In this document: in pieces, positions 25,414 through 34,605 of the stretch
How the letters are laid out: each line of letters starts with the position of its first letter
Position numbering within the stretch: position 1 is the first letter of the stretch
Assembly: GCF_023734115.1 (NCBI RefSeq)
Contig: NZ_AP025737.1
Location: forward strand, 2,604,001 to 2,668,000
Direction of reading: 5' to 3'
Origin: Herbiconiux sp. L3-i23
GTDB lineage: Bacteria; Actinomycetota; Actinomycetes; Actinomycetales; Microbacteriaceae
Length of the DNA stretch: 64,000 nt
Translations under genes and position numbers: made by a program
The notes under the pieces: generated by a model
Told to the model about the DNA's origin: nothing
What the model saw: the letters and a program-made list of their open reading frames with translations, nothing else
Databases searched by the model: none

Positions 25414-26373
25414 ATGTCAACGACTCTGTCCGAAGAGACGCAGGAGCATCCGACCGGCGACGCCGCCGGCACGCAGCACCAGACCCGCGCAGACAAGCGC
25501 GCCGCGAAGAAGGCGAACGGCAAGCACCACACCGGCCGCTACTTCCTGCTCGGCCTCGGAATCTGGCTGGTTCTCGGACTCTTCGTCGTCGTCGGACTGC
25601 AGAACCACATCGTCATGGCCTCGTGGGCCGTCATGGGCGCGTTCCTCGTGCCCGGCACCCTCGTCTGGGCGATGGCCGGCCGTCTGCGTCCGGATGACAG
25701 CATCACCGTCACCGACCTCTTCAAGTTCATGCTCTTCGGCGGCCTGCTCGCGGTGAGCATCGGCAGCACCATCGACTCGATCATCGGCTGGCTCGCACCC
25801 GGCGCCAACGGCGAACCGAGCATGATCTCGTACGCCCTCTCGGGTATCGCCGAGGAGTTCGCGAAGGCGATCATCGTCGTCGTCCTCGCCCGCAAGATGA
25901 TCAAGTCGGTGCGCAACGGTCTGTTCCTCGGTGGCGCGCTCGGCGCCGGTTTCGCCGGCTTCGAGACGCTCGGCTACATCATCTGGGAGCCGATCCGCAC
26001 CGGCCAGTTCGACGGCGGACACCCGACGCAGCTCGAAGCGTTCGTCAGCCTGCTCCGCGGCGTCATCGCGCCGATCGGTCACCCGCTGTGGACCGCGCTT
26101 CTCGTCGCCGCGATCTTCGCGGCCGCTGCAGCGCACAACAACCGGTACCGCTTCACCCTCGGGGTGCTCGGCGCCTACCTCGCCGTCGCCCTGGTGCACG
26201 GACTCAACGACGTCGGCCAGACCTTCGTCGAGGAGGCGCTCGGCAACGGCACCCTCACCAACTGGGCGGGCGATGTCTACAGCGTCGTCCTCGCCATCCC
26301 GGTCGTGCTGGTGTGGCGGCACATCGCCCGCACGCACGGTGCGGCGAAGCAGGAGCTTCCGGTCACCGCGTGA
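25414..26373 (+). CDS. PrsW-type intramembrane metalloprotease
   Basis: 319 aa. A 45-residue hydrophilic Lys/Thr-rich N-terminal tail precedes about eight membrane helices. The motifs of the PrsW/CPBP-like family are present: EEFAKA (EExxK) about residue 147, a GAGFAGFETLGY segment, IGHPLWTAL and LVHGLND, whose His and Glu residues bind metal. PrsW proteins cleave membrane anti-sigma factors or act as abortive/housekeeping membrane proteases. No sigma/anti-sigma pair lies nearby, so the target is unknown. Confidence 0.87.
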   Translation: MSTTLSEETQEHPTGDAAGTQHQTRADKRAAKKANGKHHTGRYFLLGLGIWLVLGLFVVVGLQNHIVMASWAVMGAFLVPGTLVWAMAGRLRPDDSITVTDLFKFMLFGGLLAVSIGSTIDSIIGWLAPGANGEPSMISYALSGIAEEFAKAIIVVVLARKMIKSVRNGLFLGGALGAGFAGFETLGYIIWEPIRTGQFDGGHPTQLEAFVSLLRGVIAPIGHPLWTALLVAAIFAAAAAHNNRYRFTLGVLGAYLAVALVHGLNDVGQTFVEEALGNGTLTNWAGDVYSVVLAIPVVLVWRHIARTHGAAKQELPVTA

Positions 26374-26439
26374 CCGGACACGACGTACCTTCGGGTGCGG
26401 TTGGAGCGCAGTCGGCCCTCTGCGGCTGACGCGAACGAG

Positions 26440-26475
26440 AAGCGCCCCTCGATCCGTGCGGATCGAGGGGCGCTT
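26440..26475. terminator. Bidirectional terminator hairpin between prsW-like and ABC genes
   Basis: A perfect 16-bp stem AAGCGCCCCTCGATCC with loop GTGC and its complement, extended by AACGAG/CTCGTT with one bulge. It sits between convergent genes. Confidence 0.85.
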
Positions 26476-26492
26476 CCTCGTTGCGGCGAGTC

Positions 26493-27269
26493 TCAGCCCT
26501 GCGGGGTCGCGAAGCGCAGCACCCACCAGCCCAGCCCGAACGCGACCGCCGCGACCACGAGGAGACTGGCGAACAGGCCCGCCGCGCCGATCGTCGCGAC
26601 CCAGGTGAAGAGTGCCGGAGCGGTGCCGGTGATCAGCAGAACCGCGATGAACGCGACGACCAGCAGCGCAACGACCGCCCATGCCCAGACCACGCCTGCC
26701 GCCCGCCAGCGCACCCAGATGCTCGCGAACAGGGCGCCGATCGCCAGCAACGCAAGCTGCACCGAGAACCAGGACAGGAACACGGCGGGCGCGTCGAGCC
26801 CGCCGAACCACATGCTACGGAAGTGCACCAACCCGATGCCGAACCCGTCGCTGACGCCTTCGACCACGTTGAGAAGGGTCCAGGCCAGCGCGAAGCCGGC
26901 GGCGACGACCACGAAGGTCAGCAGGGTGCCGATCGCGAACTCGCGACGCGTGATGCTGAATCCCAGCGCGAAGGCGAACGTCGTGCTCGCCGCCTGGATG
27001 CCGGCGACGACCAGGTACCAGAGCGGCGACACGACCGCCCAGCTGTAGCTCATCCCCTGCAACGCCTCAGCGCGGTCGCTCGGCGGAACGAAACTGGTGA
27101 TGAGCAGCGCGATGGTGAGCGAGATCGCGAACGCCACCGCGGTGATGATCCATGGGATGCCGATCAGGATCCATTTGTTGACGAAGTGCAGGCGCATCAC
27201 ACGGGCGATGCGGGTCGCGCTGGCGACATGGAGCGGGGGCGTCGAGGCGGCGACGTCGATGGCGGACAT
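26493..27269 (-). CDS. ABC transporter membrane subunit, ABC-2-like
   Basis: 258 aa with six or seven hydrophobic helices and an N-terminal cytoplasmic stretch of 25 residues. No soluble domain or strict family motif is seen; the call rests on topology and on its position 28 bp after the ATPase gene. Together with the ATPase and the GntR-like regulator it matches YtrA/YtrB-type operons, which respond to cell-envelope stress or antibiotics. Third gene of the operon. Confidence 0.75.
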   Translation of the reverse strand: MSAIDVAASTPPLHVASATRIARVMRLHFVNKWILIGIPWIITAVAFAISLTIALLITSFVPPSDRAEALQGMSYSWAVVSPLWYLVVAGIQAASTTFAFALGFSITRREFAIGTLLTFVVVAAGFALAWTLLNVVEGVSDGFGIGLVHFRSMWFGGLDAPAVFLSWFSVQLALLAIGALFASIWVRWRAAGVVWAWAVVALLVVAFIAVLLITGTAPALFTWVATIGAAGLFASLLVVAAVAFGLGWWVLRFATPQG

Positions 27270-27297
27270 GCTCGTTCGTTCCTTCGATTCTGTCGGA

Positions 27298-28215
27298 TCA
27301 GCTGACGCGCTCGGCGACGGGCTGGCTGCTGACGGAGCGGCTGAGGTCGACGATGAGCTGCTGCAGCGACACCGTGGTGACTTCGAGGCCGGCGGCGCTC
27401 GCGACGCGGCGGTCCTCGGCGGTCAGCTGACCGGCGAGGGTGACGGTGGCGAGACCGCCAAGGGTGTCGCGGTGCAGCACCTCGCGCCCTTCGGCGAAGC
27501 GGTCGATCGCGCCCGCCTGACCGGCGACGGCGGTGGCCCGGCCGCGGAGACTCTCGGCGTCCTGGTCGATGAGGAGCTTGCCCTGTTCGAACACGAGGAC
27601 GTGTTCGAGCAGGTTGCTCACCTCGTCGATGAGGTGCGTCGACAGCACGATGGTGCGGGGGTGCTCGGCGTAGTCGGCGAGCAGCGTGTCGTAGAAGTAC
27701 TGACGCGACACCGCATCGAGACCGAGGTAGGGCTCGTCGAAGAAGGTGATCGGCGCCCGGCTCGCCAGCCCGACGGTCACTCCGAGGGCGGAGAGCTGGC
27801 CGCGCGAGAGCTTCTTGATGTCGCGCTTCAGCGGCAGCCGGAACTGGGCGACGAGCTCGTCGGCGAAGTCGGCATCCCAGCCCGAGAAGAACCACGGCGC
27901 GCTCGCCAGCACGTGGCGGGCCTGGAACGACTCGGGGTACTTCTGGCTCTCCTTGATGAAGCAGAGCTGCTGCAGCACGTCGGTGTTCTCGACCGGGTTG
28001 CGGCCGGCGACCCGGATGTCGCCCGAGCTCGGGAACTCCTGCCCGGTGAGCAGCTGCATGAGGGTCGTCTTGCCGGCGCCGTTGCGGCCGAGGAGCCCGC
28101 AGATGGTGTTCTCCGCGATCGAGAACGACACGTCGTCGAGCGCGGTGACGTCTTTGTAGGTCCGGGTGACGTGCTGGACGTCGATGACGGGACGGTCGGC
28201 GGTGGCCGTATTCAT
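27298..28215 (-). CDS. ABC transporter ATP-binding protein (YtrB-like)
   Basis: 305 aa. Walker A GRNGAGKT (about 43-50), Walker B ITFFDEP, signature LSRGQ (the usual second Gly is Arg) and switch His in LSTHLID. A C-terminal extension of about 70 residues after the core is typical of drug/lipid exporter ATPases. It overlaps the regulator stop by 4 bp. AAGGAG precedes the start by 6 nt. Confidence 0.92.
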   Translation of the reverse strand: MNTATADRPVIDVQHVTRTYKDVTALDDVSFSIAENTICGLLGRNGAGKTTLMQLLTGQEFPSSGDIRVAGRNPVENTDVLQQLCFIKESQKYPESFQARHVLASAPWFFSGWDADFADELVAQFRLPLKRDIKKLSRGQLSALGVTVGLASRAPITFFDEPYLGLDAVSRQYFYDTLLADYAEHPRTIVLSTHLIDEVSNLLEHVLVFEQGKLLIDQDAESLRGRATAVAGQAGAIDRFAEGREVLHRDTLGGLATVTLAGQLTAEDRRVASAAGLEVTTVSLQQLIVDLSRSVSSQPVAERVS

Positions 28216-28565
28216 GATGTCTCCTTCTGGATGAGTCCGATGAGCTGCTGCGCGGTGATGCCGAGGCTGCGTGCTTCGACGAGCAGCGGTGCGATGTACT
28301 CCGCGACGAAACCGTCGCGGCGGCGGGCCGAGATGCGCTCCTTGGCACCGTCGGCGACGAACATCCCGATCCCGCGGCGCTTGTAGAGGATGCCTTCGTC
28401 GACGAGCAGGTTGATGCCCTTGCCCGCCGTCGCTGGGTTGATGCGGTGGAACATGGCGAGCTCGTTGGTCGACGGCACCTGGCTCTCTTCCCGGAGCGCG
28501 CCGGAGAGGATGTCGTTCTCGATGCGCTCGGCGATCTGCAGGAAGATCGGCCGTCCCTCGTCCAT
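28212..28565 (-). CDS. GntR-family regulator, YtrA subfamily
   Basis: 117 aa: an N-terminal winged HTH (PIFLQIAERIENDILSGALREESQVPSTNELAMFHRINPATAGKGINLLVDEGILYKRRGIGMFV) and a short two-helix C-terminus (about 75-117), the size of the YtrA subfamily. The start at 28565 is preferred to the ATG at 28571 because GGAAGGG touches the earlier ATG but lies 6 nt from the later. It heads the ABC operon and probably represses it through the palindrome at 28586-28611. Confidence 0.9.
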   Translation of the reverse strand: MDEGRPIFLQIAERIENDILSGALREESQVPSTNELAMFHRINPATAGKGINLLVDEGILYKRRGIGMFVADGAKERISARRRDGFVAEYIAPLLVEARSLGITAQQLIGLIQKETS

Positions 28566-28585
28566 CGGCATCCCTTCCGCTTCAG

Positions 28586-28611
28586 TGGTTCGTTACTTGA
28601 CTAATGAACCA
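28586..28611. promoter_or_regulatory. Operator palindrome of the YtrA-type operon
   Basis: Arms TGGTTCGTTA and TAATGAACCA differ at one of ten positions; the 26-bp near-palindrome lies 20 bp upstream of the regulator start. TTGACT inside it could be a -35 element. The symmetry and position fit a YtrA-type autoregulatory operator. Confidence 0.72.
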
Positions 28612-28705
28612 CAGAGCCAGACCCTCGTCAACTCACGATCCGATATTGCGGGCACAGACGCACGTTCCGGCGGGCCATTCAAGCCGGAACGTGCGTACTC
28701 GGCCA

Positions 28706-29131
28706 GGCCTCGCCCGTTGAGCGCAGCGATACGAGGAGACCTCCCGAGGCTCGACACTCGCGAGAGGAACGAGGTCGCAGGTATCGAGTCCGGCGACGAT
28801 CAACTCCTCGCTTCGCGACGGCCCTGGCGGGCCTCCTCAGCGAGCAGGACCCGAACTTCACTCGGTCATTGAGGAGGCCGTCCACGGCCGTCGCGAAATG
28901 ACATGCGTCCACACAGTGCCAAGTGCCTCGCTTCGCGACGGCCCTGGCAGGCCTCCTCAGCGAGCAGGCGCGTTCACTCGTTCCGGTCATTGAGGAGGCC
29001 GTCCACGGCCATCGCGAAATGAAACGAGCCCACACAGCGCCAAGCGCTTCGCTTCGCGACCACCCTGGCGGGCCTCCTCAGCGAGCAGGGGCGCGGAGTG
29101 CCTCCGTATCGCTGCGCTCAACGAGCGGCGG
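28706..29131. repeat. Second mosaic repeat array, D/E type
   Basis: Unit D (CTCGCTTCGCGACGGCCCTG and about 22 bp more) is at 28807-28848, 28927-28968 and 29047-29090. Unit E (GGTCATTGAGGAGGCCGTCC and about 18 bp more, largely the reverse of D) is at 28864-28901 and 28985-29022. D and E alternate and can pair. Outer arms CGTTGAGCGCAGCGATACG (about 28712) and its reverse (about 29104) bracket the set. The stretch 28612-28705 shows no gene. Confidence 0.82.
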
Positions 29132-29137
29132 CGGGCG

Positions 29138-30049
29138 TCAGCGGGGAGGGGCGTAGAGAAAGAGGGCGACCGAGCTGGCCGGGATGGTGCGGATCCCGTA
29201 CTTGTGGGTGCTGCCGTGGTTGTACTCCTCGATGACGACCTGGCCGTCATCGGTCACCGCCTTGACGTAGGCGACGTGGTTGCCGTTGAACCAGGCCACC
29301 GAGCCGGGAACGGGCTCAGAGCCGGTGGGCCACCCGTGCGACTTCCAGTTGGATGCCCATGCCGACGCGTTGCCGCCGTTCGGGGTGAGGTTCGACCAGA
29401 CGTACTTCCACGGCGCGCTCGTCGAGCCCGCGTCGCGGTTCAGCCGCCAGGCGACGAAGTCGACGCACTCGCGGTAGTAGTAGTTGAGCGGGGACAGCCC
29501 GCCGCCCTCGTCGTCAGACGCCTCATACGGCCACGGGTAGTCGTCGCCGAGTTCGCGCGCTCCGGACGCGTCGTACTCCTCGACGCGCAGCTCGCGTGCC
29601 GGGTCGGCCTTGCGGGCCGCCATCTCCGCGTCGGAGGTCGCCGTGACACCGTCACGGCTGATCGTGGTCGACGCCGCGGTCGCGGCGACGGAAAGGCTCT
29701 GTCCGGTGGTCATCGACGACGCGGTCTGCGCGTCGCTCGAGAACGTCGAGGCATACGCGGGCAGAGCCGCGGTCGCCACCAGCCCGGGAACCACCAACAC
29801 GGTGATGAGCACGCGCAGCGGGTTGACGCTCTTCTTCACCGGAGCGACGGCGGCAGCTGCGGCGACCGGCGCTTCGACAGCCCGAGGGCGGCGGAAGGAC
29901 GCGCCGGTGCGAGCGTCGCGCGGGCGTGCTCGACGAGGTGAACGGCCGACGGATTCGGCCTCTCGGAGCTGTCGGCGGGTGGGGTTGGACTGGGTTGCGG
30001 GTTCGCCTGCGTCTGTCGGCTTGAAGCCCACTTCAGTCACGCGCACCAC
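29138..30049 (-). CDS. Secreted CHAP-domain peptidoglycan hydrolase-like protein
   Basis: 303 aa. A 70-residue Arg/Ala-rich cytoplasmic tail, one export helix (about 76-98: NPLRVLITVLVVPGLVATAALPAYA), a linker, then a CHAP domain (about 175-300) with catalytic Cys in YYRECVDFVAWRLN and His in GNHVAYVK. Such enzymes cut peptide bonds in the cell wall. The GTG at 30049 follows AAAGG; GTG at 30046 and 30040 are also possible. It shares its architecture (long basic tail plus helix) and an upstream motif with the NlpC/P60 gene at 31223. Confidence 0.85.
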   Translation of the reverse strand: MVRVTEVGFKPTDAGEPATQSNPTRRQLREAESVGRSPRRARPRDARTGASFRRPRAVEAPVAAAAAVAPVKKSVNPLRVLITVLVVPGLVATAALPAYASTFSSDAQTASSMTTGQSLSVAATAASTTISRDGVTATSDAEMAARKADPARELRVEEYDASGARELGDDYPWPYEASDDEGGGLSPLNYYYRECVDFVAWRLNRDAGSTSAPWKYVWSNLTPNGGNASAWASNWKSHGWPTGSEPVPGSVAWFNGNHVAYVKAVTDDGQVVIEEYNHGSTHKYGIRTIPASSVALFLYAPPR

Positions 30050-30121
30050 CCTGAAAAACCTTTGGAACGATCACCTTCATACGAAAGCAACCATCGAAGG
30101 GTACGCGAAGATCGTCGTTCT

Positions 30122-30137
30122 GTCACGGATCGGTAAC
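30122..30137. promoter_or_regulatory. GTNAC-N6-GTAAC direct repeat upstream of the CHAP gene
   Basis: GTCAC-GGATCG-GTAAC lies 73-88 bp upstream of the CHAP start. The spacer ends with ATCG as in the matching site upstream of the NlpC/P60 gene (32311-32326). Direct repeats with an 11-bp period resemble MtrA-type response-regulator sites, which control cell-wall hydrolases in actinobacteria. Confidence 0.45.
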
Positions 30138-30191
30138 GGCGAGCCGCCCCCGCCGTTCGTTCCGCGAAGCCCCCGAGCCTCACCGCGAAGC

Positions 30192-30296
30192 GTGCACGGA
30201 TCAGGAGATCGGTCCGAAAATCGGGCACCTCGCACACCGATCAGGACCGATTCGGCCGATGTTCCTGATCCGTGCACGAACTCCTGATCCGTGCAC
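30192..30296. repeat. Three copies of a 15-bp motif, one inverted
   Basis: TCCTGATCCGTGCAC occurs at 30263-30277 and 30282-30296 and inverted at 30192-30206. It fills much of the gap between the CHAP gene and the HNH nuclease; otherwise 30050-30402 shows only the CHAP promoter region. The spacing allows a hairpin between the inverted copies. Confidence 0.6.
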
Positions 30297-30402
30297 CTCG
30301 AGTTCGGGTGCCGTCGTATCGGTTCGCTTGGCGGGGCGTGGCAGGGCAGGCGGGCGCCGAGTGGTGGACCGAGCCCGACCACGGAGCAGCCGAGGCCGCG
30401 GG

Positions 30403-30900
30403 TCAGGCGGCGGGGGCCAGGAACTCGGTCCAGTCGTCCTGCGGCTTCTCGACACCACGCACCAGCCACGCGGATCCGTGCGGCGGCCGTGGGGTCGTCC
30501 GCAACTGCCAGCCCATCTCGGCCGGCGTGCGGTCGCCCTTCACGTTGTTGCACCGCAGGCAGCAGGCCACGAGGTTCTCCCACGAGTCCGCACCGCCGCG
30601 CGAACGCGGCATGACATGGTCGACCGTGGTCGCACCGTGCCCGCAGTATCCGCACCGCTGACCGTCGCGACGCAGCACCCCGCGTCGCGACACCGGCATG
30701 CGCCTGCCGCCCGGGATGCGCACGTAGCGCGTCAGCAGGATGACGCTCGGCCGATCCCACTCCCCCGACGCGGCGACCACCGGATTCAGGTCGTCGGCGG
30801 CGACGACCGTCGCCTTGCCGCCCATGACGAGCATCAGGGCCCGCTTGAAGGAGATCACCGCGAGCGGTTCATATCCCGCGTTCAGCACCAGTGTGCGCAT
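30403..30900 (-). CDS. HNH endonuclease domain protein
   Basis: 165 aa. The HNH/zinc core (about 75-135) has CGYCGHGATTVDHVMPRSRGG, ENLVACCLRCNNVKGDRTP: two CxxC pairs and the DH-N-H catalytic set. The 70-residue N-terminus (LNAGYEPLAVISFKRALMLVMGGKA) is characteristic of a conserved actinobacterial/cyanobacterial group without known phage or restriction partners. Housekeeping nuclease of unknown target. Stands alone, ATG start. Confidence 0.87.
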   Translation of the reverse strand: MRTLVLNAGYEPLAVISFKRALMLVMGGKATVVAADDLNPVVAASGEWDRPSVILLTRYVRIPGGRRMPVSRRGVLRRDGQRCGYCGHGATTVDHVMPRSRGGADSWENLVACCLRCNNVKGDRTPAEMGWQLRTTPRPPHGSAWLVRGVEKPQDDWTEFLAPAA

Positions 30901-30971
30901 AGCCGTCCTTTCGAGCTCCCTGCACGGCTTGCAGGTCTGCGATCGCTTCCGACGGGTTCACGGGCACGAAA

Positions 30972-30999
30972 AAGGGCACCGTCCGAAGACGGTGCCCTT
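30972..30999 (-). terminator. Rho-independent terminator after the NlpC/P60 gene
   Basis: A 12-bp stem AAGGGCACCGTC / GACGGTGCCCTT with a 4-nt loop; on the minus strand it is followed by a T run. The 322-bp gap 30901-31222 holds this and no gene. Confidence 0.8.
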
Positions 31000-31222
31000 G
31001 GTCAGTGGCCGCAGAGATACGACGACCGGTTATCCGGCCGCCAGGCAGTTGTCCGGCGCGCGCGCAGACATCCGTGGAGGGGATGCGGCTGCCGGGTTGC
31101 ATGACTCTCGCTCTCTGGCGTCAGTGAGGCAACCATAATGCAGGTCTACGCAGTCGTGGCCTGCGCACTCGCCGGAGAGCGCCTCGCGTAACGCGAAGTT
31201 CACACGGCGTACCGCTCGAGGA

Positions 31223-32116
31223 TCAGATGCCGAGTCGCACGTAGTAGACGCTGGCCCAGATCGGCTGGACTCGCACCGATGCACCCTCGTAGGGAGCGTG
31301 CAGCACGTTGCCGTTGCCCGCGTAGATGCCGTCGTGGCTGCCGTCACTGAAGATGACGAGGTCGCCGGGCTGCGCGTCGGCGGCCGAGATGACGGTTCCG
31401 GACGCGGCCTGGCTGCGCACCGAGTGGGCGAGCTGGATGCCGAACTGCGCGTAGACGAACATCACGAAGCCCGAGCAGTCGAAGCCCGACGGGTCGGAGC
31501 CGCCGTAGCGGTAGGGAACGCCCTGGTACTGCAGACCCACCTGGTAGACCTGGTCGAGGCTGAAGTTGGGGTACGGCGGGTTGGCGAGGTAGTCGCCGGC
31601 GCTCGGACCGCTGTACGAGGCGTAGCTGGCTGCAGCGGCGGCCCGCGCCTCGGCAGCAGCGGCGGCTTCCTGCGCGGCGCGCAGCTCTTCGATGCTGGTC
31701 GCCGTGTAGTTGTCGCGCGCGACCGTCGTCTGGGTGGCGTCGGCGGCGACGTCGACCGTCTGCGCCTCGCTGAACTTGAGGGTCTGCAGTTCGGACGCCT
31801 CGAACTCGGGCGACGCGTTGGCCACCGGGTCGAACGCGTACGACGGGATCGCGAGCGTGGCGACGAGCCCTGCGGCCAGCGTCATCACCGCGACGCTCAA
31901 GAAGTTGCGTCCACGGCTGCGCTTCGTCGCCGCACCCACGGATGCGGCGGGGCGCGACACGGCGACGGCGCGTCCGGCCATCGCGAGACGTGAGCCCATG
32001 CCGGGCTTGGCGGCGGTGCGAGACTCCCGGCGGGTGACCGGTGCGGAAGTCGGGGTGGTTTCGGGTGTCGGGTTCGACCGGTCTTGCGACCGCTCGTTGT
32101 CACTCGTCAGGGCCAA
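31223..32116 (-). CDS. Secreted NlpC/P60 endopeptidase
   Basis: 297 aa. A 70-residue basic tail, an export helix (about 72-93: FLSVAVMTLAAGLVATLAIPSYA), an Ala/Glu-rich coiled linker (about 140-165) and a C-terminal NlpC/P60 domain with Cys in FDCSGFVMFVYAQFG, His in GSHDGIYAG and His in NVLHAP. It cuts cell-wall peptides. The TTG start at 32116 is supported by AGGAGG 7 nt ahead. The basic tail and helix echo the CHAP protein, as does the upstream motif at 32311. The 267-bp upstream gap shows no recognisable riboswitch. Confidence 0.9.
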   Translation of the reverse strand: MALTSDNERSQDRSNPTPETTPTSAPVTRRESRTAAKPGMGSRLAMAGRAVAVSRPAASVGAATKRSRGRNFLSVAVMTLAAGLVATLAIPSYAFDPVANASPEFEASELQTLKFSEAQTVDVAADATQTTVARDNYTATSIEELRAAQEAAAAAEARAAAAASYASYSGPSAGDYLANPPYPNFSLDQVYQVGLQYQGVPYRYGGSDPSGFDCSGFVMFVYAQFGIQLAHSVRSQAASGTVISAADAQPGDLVIFSDGSHDGIYAGNGNVLHAPYEGASVRVQPIWASVYYVRLGI

Positions 32117-32310
32117 GAGATTCCTCCTGCGTCTCTTCCCGACTGGGGTGTCGGGACCCGCCCTGTGCGCGTGTTGAACGTGAAGAAATCGCGAGACGGG
32201 GGATGGGGAGACGTCGCGACTTCCGCCCCGGGCCGCCGGCCTTTCTGGCGACTAGGGATACCCCAGGGTAGGGCAGGTGCGGGGATCTGTCACTTTCCGA
32301 CTCGCCGGGA

Positions 32311-32326
32311 GCAACGAATCGGTAAC
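32311..32326. promoter_or_regulatory. GCAAC-N6-GTAAC direct repeat upstream of the NlpC/P60 gene
   Basis: GCAAC-GAATCG-GTAAC, about 195-210 bp upstream of the NlpC/P60 start and 57 bp from the end of dtxR. It shares ATCGGTAACG with the CHAP site. Regulator (MtrA-type) inferred. Confidence 0.4.
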
Positions 32327-32383
32327 GTTTTCCCCTGGGGAGGACATGGGAACTCCCCTACCCGGTGCGCCGGGAGTGGGGGC

Positions 32384-33076
32384 TCAGGGGGTTTCGATGA
32401 AGACGTGCCCGGCCACTTCGGTGGGCAACTCGATGCCCTCGCCGAAGCCCTCGACGCGCAGCGAGATGTACTGGCCGGCGTCACCGACGACCGCGACAGC
32501 ACCGGGCACGACGCCCGCGTCCTTCAGCTGGCGCAGCAGTTCGGGGTCGAACTGCACTGGCTCCCCCAGGCGACGGATCGTCGCAGTGCCGGAGTTGCCG
32601 GAGCGCACGTACTCGACCAGGTTGGTGACGCCGTCGAGGAAGGCGACCGCGGGCGACGTGCCGAGGTCGTCGAGGCTGGGAATGGGGTTGCCGTAGGGGG
32701 ACTCGGTGGGGTTGCCCAGCATGTCGATGAGGCGGCGTTCGACCTGTTCGCTCATGACGTGCTCCCAGCGGCAGGCCTCGTCGTGCACGAACTCCCATTC
32801 GAGTCCGATGACGTCGCTGAGGAGCCGCTCGGCGAGGCGATGCTTGCGCATCACGTGCGTCGCCTTGAGCCGGCCGACGCTGGTGAGCTCAAGGTGACGG
32901 TCGCCCGAGACGACGACGAGACCGTCCCGCTCCATGCGGGCGACGGTCTGGGACACCGTGGGTCCGGAGTGGCCGAGACGCTCCGAGATGCGCGCGCGAA
33001 GGGGGACGATGTCCTCTTCTTCGAGGTCGAGGATGGTGCGCAGATACATCTCGGTGGTGTCCACGAGATCCGTCAC
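32384..33076 (-). CDS. DtxR/IdeR-type metal-dependent repressor
   Basis: 230 aa with a winged HTH (about 1-72), dimer and metal domain (73-140) and a C-terminal SH3-like domain (about 150-230). Ligands match DtxR numbering: M10, H79, C102, E105, H106. That set, with Cys at 102, is the iron type (IdeR) rather than MntR. It would repress siderophore and iron-uptake genes when Fe(II) is plentiful. The GTG start at 33076 follows AGGGAGGG. Divergent from serC. Confidence 0.9.
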   Translation of the reverse strand: MTDLVDTTEMYLRTILDLEEEDIVPLRARISERLGHSGPTVSQTVARMERDGLVVVSGDRHLELTSVGRLKATHVMRKHRLAERLLSDVIGLEWEFVHDEACRWEHVMSEQVERRLIDMLGNPTESPYGNPIPSLDDLGTSPAVAFLDGVTNLVEYVRSGNSGTATIRRLGEPVQFDPELLRQLKDAGVVPGAVAVVGDAGQYISLRVEGFGEGIELPTEVAGHVFIETP

Positions 33077-33166
33077 GGGCCCTCCCTTTCGCTCGTCATC
33101 AAGACAAATGGAAGTCTAGTCCGCGGCCGCTGAACATCGACGGGGCGCTGGGTGACGCGCTCCTAA

Positions 33167-34291
<1,125 letters not shown>

Positions 34292-34293
34292 TC

Positions 34294-34536
34294 GTGAAGC
34301 TCTACCTGCGCGCAGAAGACCGTCACCCCGATCCGGCTCCCGTCGAGACGGACGACCGCCGCGCGATCATCGTCGGCACCGCAATCTGGGTGGTGGCCCT
34401 CGTGGTCGCACTCGTGGTCACGCCGATGATGACCGACGACCCGTTCCTCATCGCCACCTGCGCCGTCGGGGTGGCCCTGGGGGTCGCAGGTCTCGTTTAT
34501 ACCCAGCTCCGCACCAAAGCGGTCCGCCGACGCTGA
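34294..34536 (+). CDS. DUF2530 small membrane protein
   Basis: 80 aa with two membrane helices (about 26-44 and 50-68) after a charged N-terminus. Sequence and position behind serC fit DUF2530. The GTG at 34294 is the only start codon near; it begins 2 bp after the serC stop, so the genes are probably coupled. Function unknown. Confidence 0.78.
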   Translation: MKLYLRAEDRHPDPAPVETDDRRAIIVGTAIWVVALVVALVVTPMMTDDPFLIATCAVGVALGVAGLVYTQLRTKAVRRR

Positions 34537-34538
34537 AG

Positions 34539-34595
34539 CGGCTCCCGCTTCCCCCGACGACGCGGTGACCGCGGCGCGGGAGGGAGCGGGAGCCG
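34539..34595. terminator. Hairpin between DUF2530 and DUF3027 genes
   Basis: CGGCTCCCGCT (34539-34549) pairs with AGCGGGAGCCG (34585-34595), extended by CCC/GGG with one bulge. It sits between convergent genes. Confidence 0.65.
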
Positions 34596-34605
34596 TTCCC
34601 GGCGG

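Noticed and set aside
30050-30402. A small gene between CHAP and HNH genes
   Set aside because: Frames there run through the repeated 15-bp motif and are Arg-rich, with no start signal.
32117-32383. Cyclic-di-AMP riboswitch upstream of the NlpC/P60 gene
   Set aside because: Such switches often precede these genes, but the conserved GGGGTGAA-type blocks are not found in this leader.
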